Assembly: GCF_003313325.1 (NCBI RefSeq)
Contig: NZ_QMHQ01000002.1
Location: 682,001-746,000, forward strand
DNA length: 64,000 nt
Reading direction: 5' to 3'
Origin: Pedobacter namyangjuensis
Lineage (GTDB): Bacteria > Bacteroidota > Bacteroidia > Sphingobacteriales > Sphingobacteriaceae
Shown here: one piece after another, positions 34,161 through 43,145 of the stretch
Numbering within the stretch: position 1 is the stretch's first letter
Layout: each line of letters begins with the position of its first letter
The notes under the pieces: generated by a model
Told to the model about the DNA's origin: nothing
Database searches by the model: none
What the model saw: the letters and a program-made list of their open reading frames with translations, nothing else
Made by a program: the position numbers and the translations under genes

Positions 34161-34670
34161 CTACCTATGCTCCAATTGCAGGACGTTGGCACCTATGGAC
34201 TCCTCTTTTTTACGTTGCAGCCTGCCTTGAAAGACGGTGACCAGAATCTCGAGGGATCCGGTACTGACCGTCGCTCCCAGCAGATGACCGCCGTACGCCG
34301 TGAACTTGCTGTCCGCTCCAATGCCGTGGATGTGGAGCGAGGGCTTGCCATCCTGCCAGGCAATGCTTCCCGTAAAGCTTCCCATTTCCAGATCCTTCAG
34401 TTCCTTCTCCTTGAAGGCTTTTTTCTTCGCATCGAAAAAACCAAACCTGGTATGCAGAAACCCCAGCCCGCTGAGCTGCGCGGACGGGATCTGCTCGGCA
34501 AGGGCAAGCTTTTCCAGCGCTGAGAACACATCGTCCCCCTGGCGAAGCACCATAAGATAGCCCGATGGCACCTTGATGTAACGTTTGCCGGTATCGGCTT
34601 GCTGCTGGGAGCGGGCCATTGACGCTATGCCCACACTAAGCAGGACCAGCAAATAGATTCTTTTTCTCAT
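34161..34670 (-). CDS. Secreted PPC/DUF296-domain protein
   Basis: Protein of 169 residues: a signal peptide (LLVLLSVGIASMARSQQ) followed by a PPC/DUF296 domain (about 28-160). Motifs are VLRQGDDVFSALEKLALAEQ, LSGLGFLHTRFGFFD, SLHIHGIGADSKF and AYGGHLLGATVSTG. The cytoplasmic form of this domain is the plant and prokaryotic conserved AT-hook-associated domain; the export signal here means a DNA role is unlikely. The His in LHIHG and the GGHLLGA motif fit the trimeric metal-site fold. Function unknown. Confidence 0.85.
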   Translation of the reverse strand: MRKRIYLLVLLSVGIASMARSQQQADTGKRYIKVPSGYLMVLRQGDDVFSALEKLALAEQIPSAQLSGLGFLHTRFGFFDAKKKAFKEKELKDLEMGSFTGSIAWQDGKPSLHIHGIGADSKFTAYGGHLLGATVSTGSLEILVTVFQGRLQRKKEESIGANVLQLEHR

Positions 34671-34771
34671 GACAATACTTTTCTAAACAACTTAAACCAC
34701 CTCCAGTCTCGCGCGTTCCATTCCTGTTTACCAAAAGCAAACAATCGACACGGAACTTTGTTCAAAGCTAA

Positions 34772-35257
34772 ATGGCCAGCACAAAACACATGAGGTCCTC
34801 CAGGCTCTTTCAGCAGGCGCTTTCGCTTGAAAAATCGGGCGATCTGCCAGTAGCGCTCAAACGCTACCAGCAGGCGGTCAGCGCTGATCCCGCCAATGCC
34901 AAAGCCTGGAACAGGCAAATGATCCTTTACAGAAAATCGAAAACGCCTTTGCAGGAGGCAAAGCTGATCAAAACCGCCATTTCCGCTTACCAGAAGGCAA
35001 TAAGGACCGAGCACCAGAGCTGGCTGGAACAAAACCGGGAAAAAGCGGACAGCAGCAGGGAACTTGCCGGCGTTCTGGGACTGCTGGAGGCAGACGGCAC
35101 CCCTGTAAAGGAAGATCCGTCGATTGAAAAATGGCAGACCAGGCTTTACCTGCTGGAATACAGGATAAAAAGCGCCCGAAAAAAGAAAGGCAGAAAACCT
35201 GTTCCAAAAACTGCCACCTCCCGAAGACAAGGTGCACAAAAAACCCGATCAAAATAA
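34772..35257 (+). CDS. TPR-containing basic protein
   Basis: Protein of 161 residues. One tetratricopeptide unit is clear (RLFQQALSLEKSGDLPVALK, RYQQAVSADPANAKAWNRQM), followed by a second, weaker helical pair (ISAYQKAIRTEHQSWLEQNR). The tail is very basic (KSARKKKGRKPVPK). No signal peptide. It is probably a small protein- or nucleic-acid-contacting factor; nothing more can be said. It is divergent from the PPC gene, 101 bp away. Confidence 0.65.
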   Translation: MASTKHMRSSRLFQQALSLEKSGDLPVALKRYQQAVSADPANAKAWNRQMILYRKSKTPLQEAKLIKTAISAYQKAIRTEHQSWLEQNREKADSSRELAGVLGLLEADGTPVKEDPSIEKWQTRLYLLEYRIKSARKKKGRKPVPKTATSRRQGAQKTRSK

Positions 35258-35396
35258 ACCTCCGCGAAATCTTCCCTCAGGCCTGTGCAAAACTCCCCTT
35301 ACCGCTCTTTGCCGACGCACGATAAGCCCAGAGAATGTAACGATAATGGCTTATTTATGGAGATTTTGCTTGTTTTTGAGGAGCAAATAGCGTAGC

Positions 35397-36537
35397 TTGG
35401 CTAAAAAAACCTTGAAAAACGATACCCTTACAGACCAGCAGGACGAGATCGCGACGCTGAAAGCGCAGCTCCAGCAGATGACCCTTGCCAACGAAGAACT
35501 CAGCGACTTTATAGAAAACGCTGCCCTTCCCCTGCACTGGGTAAATTCCGAAGGGATTATAACCTGGGCCAACCAGGCCGAGCTGACCGCCCTGGGCTTT
35601 GAGCGGGAGGAATACATCGGCCAGCCGATCGCCAACTTCCACGCCGACCAGCCCACCATTGACGACATCCTTGCCAGGCTGAAGGATAACCAGACCCTGC
35701 ACAACTACCGGGCAAGGCTAAAGTGCAAGGATGGCACCATCAAACATGTGCTGATCAGTTCCAACGTGCTGCGAAAGGAGGAAACGTTTGTGCATACCAG
35801 GTGCTTTACCAGGGACATTACCGCAATGGTGCTTGAAGAGCAGCGCAGGAACGATTTTGTATCGATGGTGAGCCACGAGCTCAAAACCCCGCTTACCTCC
35901 ATCCTTGGCTACCTTCAGCTGATGGTTTCCAAGTCTGCCAAGTTTGGGGATGCCTTTTTTACCCAGGCGCTGGCCAAAACCGAAAACAGGCAAAAGGCAT
36001 GAAGCGCATGATCGAGGACTTTTTGATCATCTCTAGGCTCGAGGAAGCAAAACTTGAACTGCGAAGGGAAGTTTTCGAGCTACATATATTATTAAACGAG
36101 CTTATACAGGACTTCCAGCTCCTAAAAGGCCATCACGACCTGCAGTTGCAGCATGACGGCCAGATCTACCTATATGCCGACAGGTCCAAAATTGCCCATG
36201 TGCTGGTAAATCTCATTGGCAATGCCATTAAATAGACAACTAAAAAAACCAAAATCGTTATCGGCTACCAGCAGCAGGGAAACCAGGTTAGGGTATACGT
36301 AAAGGAACAGGGTGTTGGAATCAGCAAGGCTGACCAGAAGCATCTATTTGAACGTTTCTACATGGCGCAGACGGAAAGCACCGGCATATCTCAGGCTTGG
36401 GGATCCGACTGTACCTGGCCTCGGAAATCCTTCGCTACCACGATAGCGATCTTTGCGTAGATAGCAGCCTCGGAAAAGGTTCCACATTTTATTTCCTGCT
36501 TCCGGTGCACATTCGGGGTGACCAGAGCTTTCACTGA
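35397..36537 (+). pseudogene. Broken PAS-domain sensor histidine kinase
   Basis: A cytoplasmic kinase with a PAS domain (GIITWANQAELTALGFEREE, CFTRDITAMVLEEQRRNDF) and a histidine region VSMVSHELKTPLTSILGYLQ is readable, but with at least three lesions. The frame shifts near 35999-36003. A TAG at 36233-36235 follows NLIGNAIK where a Tyr/Phe codon is expected. A third indel near 36395 breaks the glycine box, after which LYLASEILRYHDSDLC and GKGSTFYFLLP continue to the TGA at 36535-36537. The first frame opens with TTG, so the start may also be damaged. Confidence 0.88.
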
Positions 36538-36707
36538 CCGGCATTTGTTTTCCGGTAAGCTGCCCGGCATCAATCCTTAGCCTACTTCGCTGCAACTCCA
36601 CCACGCGATCACAGTACCTTTGAGGATGAGGCCTTTGGTTCCGCTTGAAAATAGCTGAAACATTCATGCTTTGATTATGTTCACCTAGCACACCAACTAC
36701 GCAAAAT

Positions 36708-37448
36708 ATGGATACCTTACCAATAAAGAACATGATCGAGAAAATCGAAGGCAGCGAACTTATGCCAGCTGCCGCACCAAACATCGACAACGGCGAACGC
36801 GCCCTTTCCGTACTTGCCGGCAGCTACCTGCTCTACAAGTCACTACGCAACATCGTTAAGCATCCTTTGCTGGGCGTGCAGGGCGCAGCCGCAGCAGGAC
36901 TTTTGATCTACCGGGGCGCTACCGGGGTATGCCCGCTTTACCAAAGACTGGGCGTAGATACTACCGATCCCCAGGCGATCAACATAACGGAAACCATTAC
37001 CGTTAATGCGCCCAGGGAAACGGTCTATGCATTCTGGCGCGAACTTTCCAATCTTCCCAAGTTCATGGACCACCTTAAGGAAGTAACCGAGACCAGCGAG
37101 AAAGATTCGCACTGGACGGCAAATACGCCCGGGGGAATAGTCCCGTTGAGCTGGAACGCGGAAATTACCCACGAGGAGTCCGGAAAGTACCTTGGCTGGC
37201 AATCCACTGCAGGATCAATGATCGAAAATGCGGGCAAGGTGGAATTCACCGATACGCTGAACACCATCGGTACCCAGCTCCACGTTGAGATCAATTACTT
37301 TCCGCCGGCAGGAAGCGTTGGCAGGGGAATCGCTTCGATGTTCACCGGGGTGTTTGAAAAAATGATCAGGGCCGACATACAGCAGTTCAAGCATTACGCC
37401 GAACAGGAGGAATTCAAGCACTTTGCAGGTCTTTCAGAACTTTCGTAG
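36708..37448 (+). CDS. DUF2892-SRPBCC (polyketide cyclase-like) membrane protein
   Basis: Protein of 246 residues. Residues about 25-75 are a DUF2892-type segment with two short hydrophobic helices (GERALSVLAGSYLLYKSLR, GAAAAGLLIYRGATGVCPLY). Residues about 90-235 are a SRPBCC/START-like cavity domain (ITVNAPRETVYAFWRELSNL, KFMDHLKEVTE, FTDTLNTIGTQLHVEINYFP). The family binds small hydrophobic ligands or lipids; a stress-related role is often guessed but unproven. It ends before a strong terminator shared with the conjugation operon. Confidence 0.85.
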   Translation: MDTLPIKNMIEKIEGSELMPAAAPNIDNGERALSVLAGSYLLYKSLRNIVKHPLLGVQGAAAAGLLIYRGATGVCPLYQRLGVDTTDPQAINITETITVNAPRETVYAFWRELSNLPKFMDHLKEVTETSEKDSHWTANTPGGIVPLSWNAEITHEESGKYLGWQSTAGSMIENAGKVEFTDTLNTIGTQLHVEINYFPPAGSVGRGIASMFTGVFEKMIRADIQQFKHYAEQEEFKHFAGLSELS

Positions 37449-37491
37449 TTTGCAGCGTAATCGCTGAAATAACTGTATCTAAAGCAAAAAA

Positions 37492-37526
37492 GCCCATCAA
37501 TTTGATTATTGATGGGCATTTTTTTT
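37492..37526. terminator. Bidirectional rho-independent terminator
   Basis: Stem GCCCATCAA (37492-37500)/TTGATGGGC (37509-37517) with A-runs on the left and a T-run on the right. It separates the SRPBCC gene from the end of the convergent conjugation operon. Confidence 0.88.
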
Positions 37527-37564
37527 TGCTGAACCGGCATTGGCGAATGCCCTTGGACTATCCC

Positions 37565-38557
37565 TTAGACCGAAAGTTCCTGGTCCTTGTCCTTTTTCGC
37601 TACTTTCCCCTTTCCCAGTGACACTTCTGCCAGCGGCTCGGCCTTCTGGTGCTGCTCACGCCTGATCGATTTTCCTTCCAGCGAATACAGGTTGAGCTGC
37701 TTGAATTCCGGGACCGCCTCCACAAGGAGCTTTGTGGCCTTACCATCGATATCCACGTTCACCACTCCCCTGTCCCCGTTTTTTAGGGTGGCCTCCAGTT
37801 CTGCCCTCCACTGCGGATTGGCAAGCTCCTTGAACTCAAACCTGTCAAGTACAGCCGAAAGGTCATAGCCATAGCCATGGGTAAATGTCTTCATCGGAAA
37901 ATTGCCTCCCTTATCCTTGGAATCAAGTTCCAGCTTTACCCATGCCGAATACTCGTTCTTCTGGATGTTCAGCATATCCTCACGATAGACCGATCTGCCG
38001 GAAAGCAGGTTCAGCGTCTGGGAAAGGGTAAATCCGGTACCTTTTTCCAGATAGACCGTCTGGCCGGGCGCGGGGGTCATCAAAGTCTTGTAGAATCCCT
38101 TGTCCAGCTCGATTATCTGCCCATCGACATGGCTGGCCAGCTGTTTTGAGGAAGCCAGTTCCGTGCCGGCGTAGAGCTGGGCGGAACGCCTGGTATCCTC
38201 CGCGCCCGGCATACTGGCCCTGAACTCTTTTACGGCAAGCCAAGCCATCTCAAACTCCCTTAGTGACGGCTCCTTTCCCTGGCGCTGGGAAGCGACAAAG
38301 TACTTTTCGCCCGCCATAAGCGGAGGCTGCACCTCGATCACCACGTCAAACTTGTTAAAGTAATAAAACTCCGAGCTCCTTGACTGGTTAAAGTGAAGGG
38401 CCAGCTCCACCCTTCCCTTGTCGCTTTCCAGCTTGTCGTACAAGATGAACCTGGGTTCGTTGGCAGCCATCTTCTCCTCCATCCGCCCGGTGAGCGTGTC
38501 GGAAAATCCCAACCTTTCCATTTCCGCCTTCAGCTTCTCTAGATTTTTTGCATCCAT
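37565..38557 (-). CDS. DUF3945-like conjugative-element protein
   Basis: Soluble protein of about 330 residues from MDAKNLEKLKAEMERLGFSD; the frame is open for 13 further codons upstream. It looks like DUF3945-type proteins of Bacteroidetes conjugative transposons: a helical N-terminus and then repeated strand-rich modules around SEYSAWVKLELDSKDK-like and NPQWRAELEATLKNGDRG segments, with a basic C-terminus (KAEPLAEVSLGKGKVAKKDK). The role is unknown; these proteins are usually encoded near tra genes. It is the last gene of the minus-strand tra operon, 73 bp after traM. Confidence 0.75.
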   Translation of the reverse strand: MDAKNLEKLKAEMERLGFSDTLTGRMEEKMAANEPRFILYDKLESDKGRVELALHFNQSRSSEFYYFNKFDVVIEVQPPLMAGEKYFVASQRQGKEPSLREFEMAWLAVKEFRASMPGAEDTRRSAQLYAGTELASSKQLASHVDGQIIELDKGFYKTLMTPAPGQTVYLEKGTGFTLSQTLNLLSGRSVYREDMLNIQKNEYSAWVKLELDSKDKGGNFPMKTFTHGYGYDLSAVLDRFEFKELANPQWRAELEATLKNGDRGVVNVDIDGKATKLLVEAVPEFKQLNLYSLEGKSIRREQHQKAEPLAEVSLGKGKVAKKDKDQELSV

Positions 38558-38630
38558 GATTTTTGATTTTATGGGACGGTCTGTCCCGGTTAACACTCAA
38601 ATGTTTTCGTCTTCGCCCGGAGAGAAAAGT

Positions 38631-39680
38631 TCAGGGGCGGTTGTTGCGCAGCAGTACCTTTTGCCCGGCCTTGAGCTTTACCCTGACCAGTTTCATTTTC
38701 CCGGAGAACAGCTTTTTGGCGGCATCGATTCCAGCTCCGGCCACCTGACCGGCGATCCCGTCCATTCCGTAGAGCGAAATGCCGCTGCTGGCATCCACCG
38801 CCCCGGAGCCCGCAGCCTGGTTAAACACCGCTTCCGGAGCGGGAATTCCGGGCATACCGTCCAAGGCATACATCGTCAGTTCCACCGGAATGATCATTTC
38901 GCCCAAACGGATATTTTTAATGTCCAGCAGCAGGCGCTGGTTCACCAGCCTGCAAAGCCCGAAGACAAAATGCCCCTTGGGAATAAGAACGCCCTTTATG
39001 GTGGCCGAGTCCAGCAGCCTGAGCTTTAGGGTAGCTCCATGCACTACCTTTCCCCCTTCAGCAAGCTCGGCCGGTAGGGCAAGAAAACTCCTTTCGGTGC
39101 TTTCATCCTCTAGGGCCGAGCTGTTCTTTTGCTGCGACCGCATGGGCTGCTGCACATCCAGTAGCTTTTCCAGCACCTGGTTGAGCTGCTCCATTTCCGG
39201 ATCGCTCCCCTTGTCGGCCTTGATGGCATCCATCAGCGCTTCCAGCCGGTCCACGTCCCTGGAAATTCCGGGCTGTTCCGCCCTTTGATGCCCGGGGTGT
39301 TCGACCACGCCGCCCGAAAGCTTGGGATCGCTTGCCGGAAGATTGATCTCCCTGTTCAAAGCTTGTAGTCTGGCATTGATCTCCATTGTTTTTTCATCCG
39401 CACCGCTGCTGCCAAGGCCGATGCTTTCGGCCATTGCCCACAACCCATTCGACCGGGAAGTATCCTTTTCGCCCTTGGCGTAAAAGCCCATCTTGTCCAC
39501 CGGTTCGGCCACCTTGAAACTGGCCTGGGGCAGTTCGGTGCTGATCCCCTTTTCCTTTAGCGCTCCGCTGGCCTTGGCCCTTCCCCCGCCCCCTGCGTAG
39601 AACCCAAGGGCCAAAAACGGCAGCACCAGCAGCGGCAGAAACAATAGGATTTTTCTTTTGTCGGTTATTTTTGTTTCCAT
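38631..39680 (-). CDS. traM: Conjugative transposon protein TraM
   Basis: Protein of 349 residues with one N-terminal membrane helix (KILLFLPLLVLPFLALGFYA), a Pro/Gly/Ser-rich spacer with coiled segments, and a C-terminal strand-rich domain (ATIKGVLIPKGHFVFGLCRL, LIPVELTMYALDGMPG and later). The layout matches TraM, a VirB10-like component that spans the periplasm in Bacteroidetes conjugation systems. It lies 37 bp after traL. TraN, its usual downstream neighbour, is not present here. Confidence 0.85.
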   Translation of the reverse strand: METKITDKRKILLFLPLLVLPFLALGFYAGGGGRAKASGALKEKGISTELPQASFKVAEPVDKMGFYAKGEKDTSRSNGLWAMAESIGLGSSGADEKTMEINARLQALNREINLPASDPKLSGGVVEHPGHQRAEQPGISRDVDRLEALMDAIKADKGSDPEMEQLNQVLEKLLDVQQPMRSQQKNSSALEDESTERSFLALPAELAEGGKVVHGATLKLRLLDSATIKGVLIPKGHFVFGLCRLVNQRLLLDIKNIRLGEMIIPVELTMYALDGMPGIPAPEAVFNQAAGSGAVDASSGISLYGMDGIAGQVAGAGIDAAKKLFSGKMKLVRVKLKAGQKVLLRNNRP

Positions 39681-39717
39681 ATGATTTGGTTTGATCGTTA
39701 AGAATTTATTGTTGGGG

Positions 39718-39942
39718 CTAAATAAACACCCCTAGCACCAGATAGCCGCAGTAGCCTGCGAAAGCCAGCAGCAGGGCCGAAAGCAGGATTTTAACGCTGG
39801 CCGTTCCCATCCTTGACGCAAGCCCGTTCAGCCGTGATGCCACCCTCCGCTGCAGGGCTATAATCCCGCCTGCGATCCTTTCAGCCAGCCTGTCGGAAGC
39901 GCCCGCCTTTGGCTTTGGACCTGAAAACCTTTTGGTTGCCAT
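39718..39942 (-). CDS. traL: Conjugative transposon protein TraL-like
   Basis: Protein of 74 residues: a basic N-terminal half (MATKRFSGPKPKAGASDRLA) and one C-terminal membrane helix (ILLSALLLAFAGYCGYLVL). Size, topology and position between traK and traM match TraL (DUF3989-type). Only 3 bp separate it from traK, and its role in the transfer channel is not known in detail. Confidence 0.75.
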   Translation of the reverse strand: MATKRFSGPKPKAGASDRLAERIAGGIIALQRRVASRLNGLASRMGTASVKILLSALLLAFAGYCGYLVLGVFI

Positions 39943-39945
39943 CTG

Positions 39946-40557
39946 CTATGGTTTTGAGATATCCTGGTTCAGTACCGTCTCCCAGCGCTGGATCAGAAAG
40001 CCGTGCGGATTGTTGTCCGAGCGGGAGACGTTGCGCAGCTGCCCGCGGGTGACCAGTTTCCTGTAAACCGTTGAACTGGAACGCACCAGCTGCTGGGAGG
40101 CATGACAGGTAAAACCGAAAGGCTCCTGACGCATGTCCAGCACCACCGAATCCACGGTTATGCTCTGGGACACGTTTGCCGAGACCAGGCCGGTAAAATA
40201 CCCCTGTTCCCTGAGGTTGTCATAGGCCCTTTTTGCCGAACCGTCTGCCAGGTAAAGCGCCTTTCCGATATTGGATGCGATGACCTTCTCATCGGGATCC
40301 AGGGTAAAGAACCAGTAGTGGAACATCTTCACATGGTCGCGGATCTCAACGGCCAGGTTGTCCCTTCGTTCGGCCGACAAGGCCTCCAATGCCTTTCCAT
40401 TGGCCAAAATGTAAACCTTTGCGCTCATCTCCCGCACCATTTCAAAACTCTTCCATAGCGCAAAGCCCGATACCAGCACTCATGCTGCGATCAGGTAAAG
40501 GCTAAAGGTCTTGATGTGCGAGAAGGCGGTATCTATGTTTCTGAATTGCGTAAACAT
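39946..40557 (-). pseudogene. traK: traK with in-frame TGA near the N-terminus
   Basis: TraK is the VirB8-like inner-membrane part of the transfer channel. From the ATG at 40557-40555 the frame reads MFTQFRNIDTAFSHIKTFSL, YLIAA, then TGA at 40482-40480, then VLVSGFALWKSFEMV and on through the normal periplasmic domain to QRWETVLNQDISKP. The stop falls inside the only membrane helix. A GTG at 40479 could restart translation, giving 177 residues with a cut-down anchor. No other lesion was seen. A sequencing error is possible, and so is a functional restart. Confidence 0.8.
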
Positions 40558-40637
40558 TTCCTAATGTTTTTTAAGTTCGAATTGAATAATTTTCGGGCCG
40601 GCGGGCTACCGGCAAATGCCGCCAGGGCCCATTGCGC

Positions 40638-41846
40638 CTACTTTCCGGCCAGCTTGTCTTGCTGATGGGAGCTTCCGGGGGACTTTCCCTCCGGAAAATA
40701 ATCGCCCTGCGAGGCGGCTGCGTAGCCCTGGGACAGCAGCCTTGCCCCGTCCCCCAACTTGTCCGCAGCCATGCCAGCCCCGGCCGACCCTGCATGCACC
40801 ACGGAACGCGAAGAACTGGACACGATCATGTTCACCTTCTGGAGGATGGTATTCCCTCCGCCGGCATGGACGATATAGTTGGCAACCGTCGGCACGCAGA
40901 AATAGGACACAATCCCGATAACCATAAAGATCAGGTAGGCGACATCGCTCGAGGAAAAAAAAGTATGCCCTTCTTCTGCGATCTGGGAAATGTCCAGCTT
41001 GAGCATATTTTCCTGTATCTTGCCCAGTATGCTCCCCAGTATGTTGGCGATGGGCAGCCACATGAAAATGTTCACATAACGCGCAATCCAAACCGTAAGG
41101 CTCTGCTGAAAGCCGTCGAACACCGCAAAGCCCAGTACCAAGGGACCCAAAATGGTCAGTACGATCAGTACAAAGGTGCGCACAACGTTTATGCACAGGG
41201 CAGCCGCAGCGTAGAGCACCTCGAGCACTTCTGCCATCCACTGCTTAACCGAATTGCGGAAGCTGTAGCCCTGCTTTTCCATAAAGAAGCTGATATCGTT
41301 GGAAACCGTTTCCAGCATGCTTTCCCCCGAACCGTCCGGATCATCCGGGTGCAGGTATTTGTACCAGCGTTCCCTGTCCCCCTTGCCATCATCGCCCACG
41401 TACAGCTGCCACTGGGTCGTTTTCTTCAGCGCTGCCTGCTTCTGCTCGAGCAGCACCTCTATTGCCCTATTGCTGTCCTTTACCATTGCTCCCGTGGCCA
41501 GAACGGTAGGCTGCAGCAGCCCGTTGAACAGCGCCATCACCAGCGGGAACATCACAATCGCCATTCCCAGTGCGAAGGGACGGAGCAAGGGGTAAAAATC
41601 GATTGCCTCGGCCGCCGCCAGCTGCCTCCATACCCGCGAAGCGATATACCACAAGGCTCCAAAGCCGGCAATACCCCTGGACACGTCTATCAGCTGCCCG
41701 CAGAGCGGAACCATGTCCTGGTATACCTTTTCCAGCACCGGCTGCATGCCCTGAAGCGAGCCCGATAAGCCCTGCGCCTGCAGACCGCCGGGCAAAAGCA
41801 CCCCTGCCAGCAGCGCCGCAGGCCCTGCCAAAAATCTCTTTTCCAT
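40638..41846 (-). CDS. traJ: Conjugative transposon protein TraJ
   Basis: Polytopic membrane protein of 402 residues with a signal peptide (GPAALLAGVLLPGGLQAQG) and several hydrophobic helices (for example FALGMAIVMFPLVMALFNGL, LCINVVRTFVLIVLTILGPL). It is VirB6-like in layout and matches TraJ of CTnDOT-type systems, with the segment IDVSRGIAGFGALWYIASRV near residue 60. Its C-terminal tail (about 340-402) is longer than I would expect. It lies 11 bp after the neighbouring TraI-like gene. Confidence 0.88.
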   Translation of the reverse strand: MEKRFLAGPAALLAGVLLPGGLQAQGLSGSLQGMQPVLEKVYQDMVPLCGQLIDVSRGIAGFGALWYIASRVWRQLAAAEAIDFYPLLRPFALGMAIVMFPLVMALFNGLLQPTVLATGAMVKDSNRAIEVLLEQKQAALKKTTQWQLYVGDDGKGDRERWYKYLHPDDPDGSGESMLETVSNDISFFMEKQGYSFRNSVKQWMAEVLEVLYAAAALCINVVRTFVLIVLTILGPLVLGFAVFDGFQQSLTVWIARYVNIFMWLPIANILGSILGKIQENMLKLDISQIAEEGHTFFSSSDVAYLIFMVIGIVSYFCVPTVANYIVHAGGGNTILQKVNMIVSSSSRSVVHAGSAGAGMAADKLGDGARLLSQGYAAASQGDYFPEGKSPGSSHQQDKLAGK

Positions 41847-41857
41847 ATTTTCCCTGT

Positions 41858-42490
41858 TTATTTTCCGTAAAACCTGCCCAGTTGCGCGGTCTCCCGCTGC
41901 GCGCTCTGCTTTTGGCGAACCAGCACAGCTGCCTGCCTTGTAAAGTCCCGCAGAAACTCCAGCTCTGCGGAGGTGTCCATAAAAATGCGGTCTATCGCTT
42001 CCAGTCGCTCCTGGTCGCCCATGCGTAGCTTGCTTGAGGTTATCACCATTGCCAGGTCCTCCAGGTGCTGCAGCGAGCGGTCAAAAAGCGAGCTGTAGAC
42101 GCGCTGGACATATTCAAGCTCCCGGGAGCTGAAAACATCTGCGGCCCGAAACACCTTCAACGCATTTTTGTATTCCGACACCAGCTTCTGCTGGTCGGAT
42201 ATGATCCCCGCGACCCGGCGGTATTTTTTCACCTCCGGGGAGACCACCAGCAGCCCGTCCAGAAAAACCTGGTGCAGGGAGAAGTTTCCCGAGGCAACGT
42301 CCTTCACCTTTTTGTAGCCGTCGGCCACCATGCTGTAGCCTTTTTTCATGTCCGAAAGGATGTTTTTCAGCTGGGAGAGCTTCTCCACGTTCAGCATCAG
42401 CTGCTTTGCCTCATGGGACTGGGCAAAGCTGCCCGTCCAAAAAAGCATTGCCACCCAAACCAATATTCCATATCTTTTAATTGTCTCCAT
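41858..42490 (-). CDS. TraI-like secreted helical protein, paralogue A
   Basis: Protein of 210 residues from METIKRYGILVWVAMLF, a signal peptide; a longer frame exists upstream but overlaps the previous gene more deeply. The rest is helical, with GYSMVADGYKKVKDVASGNF, FSSRELEYVQRVYSSLFDRS, SSKLRMGDQERLEAIDRIF and the C-terminus AQLGRFYGK. The pattern MxDxERL and the final YG resemble DUF4141/TraI proteins, the presumed VirB5-like part of the channel. It overlaps the upstream paralogue B by 14 bp. Confidence 0.72.
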   Translation of the reverse strand: METIKRYGILVWVAMLFWTGSFAQSHEAKQLMLNVEKLSQLKNILSDMKKGYSMVADGYKKVKDVASGNFSLHQVFLDGLLVVSPEVKKYRRVAGIISDQQKLVSEYKNALKVFRAADVFSSRELEYVQRVYSSLFDRSLQHLEDLAMVITSSKLRMGDQERLEAIDRIFMDTSAELEFLRDFTRQAAVLVRQKQSAQRETAQLGRFYGK

Positions 42491-43145
42491 AAAGCCTCCC
42501 CAGTTTTTCGATTTCCGTTTTTTCCCTGCGCTGGCTCTCCAGCAGCAGACGCGCCTCGCTGGAGAGCCATCTGGCAAAGTCCCGCTTTTCCCTCATCGCC
42601 AGATGGATCCTGCCCAGCCTTGACAGCCGCTGGGCATCGTTCATTTCCAGCTTGCCCGAGCCTATGACAGCCATCAGTTCGTCCAAGTCGGCCTTGCATT
42701 CCTCTGCGATCTTTTGCTCAACCGAGCTGTAGTAAGCCCTGTTTGAGGCCGGCGACAGGGCCGAGCTTTTCAGCAGTGCCCTAAAGCGTCCATTGATCTC
42801 CAGCTGAAAGGCTATAATTTCCCCTACCCTGTAATCCTTGCCGACAGCAGCGCCGACTTTTGACAGCGCGGAAAGGAACGCCTCGTGCAGCGCCATTTCC
42901 CCGGAAGTAAAACCGTTGATCGTTTCCAGTCCTCCACTTACCAGCTTGTATCCTTTCCATGCCTGATCGGCATAGAGCTTCAGGTAGGCAAGCTGCTTGA
43001 GCAGGTATTTCTCCTGTGTCCTTTGCTGCCTAAAGAATTCGGCGTAGGTCTGCGCCCAGCAGGACTGAACTTTCAAGGATAGACCGCAGACCAGCAGCCA
43101 AAAAGGCAATGTTGACCTGAACAAATGCTTAATCATCGATTCCAT
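42477..43145 (-). CDS. TraI-like secreted helical protein, paralogue B
   Basis: Protein of 222 residues with a signal peptide (STLPFWLLVCGLSLKVQS). Its central part (WKGYKLVSGGLETINGFTSG, EMALHEAFLSAL) matches paralogue A closely, and its tail (IGSGKLEMNDAQRLSRLGRI, EIEKLGRLYGDN) matches both A and C. It is therefore a duplicate within the tra operon. It overlaps genes on both sides (17 bp upstream, 14 bp downstream), which indicates tight coupling. The role is as for paralogue A. Confidence 0.72.
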   Translation of the reverse strand: MESMIKHLFRSTLPFWLLVCGLSLKVQSCWAQTYAEFFRQQRTQEKYLLKQLAYLKLYADQAWKGYKLVSGGLETINGFTSGEMALHEAFLSALSKVGAAVGKDYRVGEIIAFQLEINGRFRALLKSSALSPASNRAYYSSVEQKIAEECKADLDELMAVIGSGKLEMNDAQRLSRLGRIHLAMREKRDFARWLSSEARLLLESQRREKTEIEKLGRLYGDN

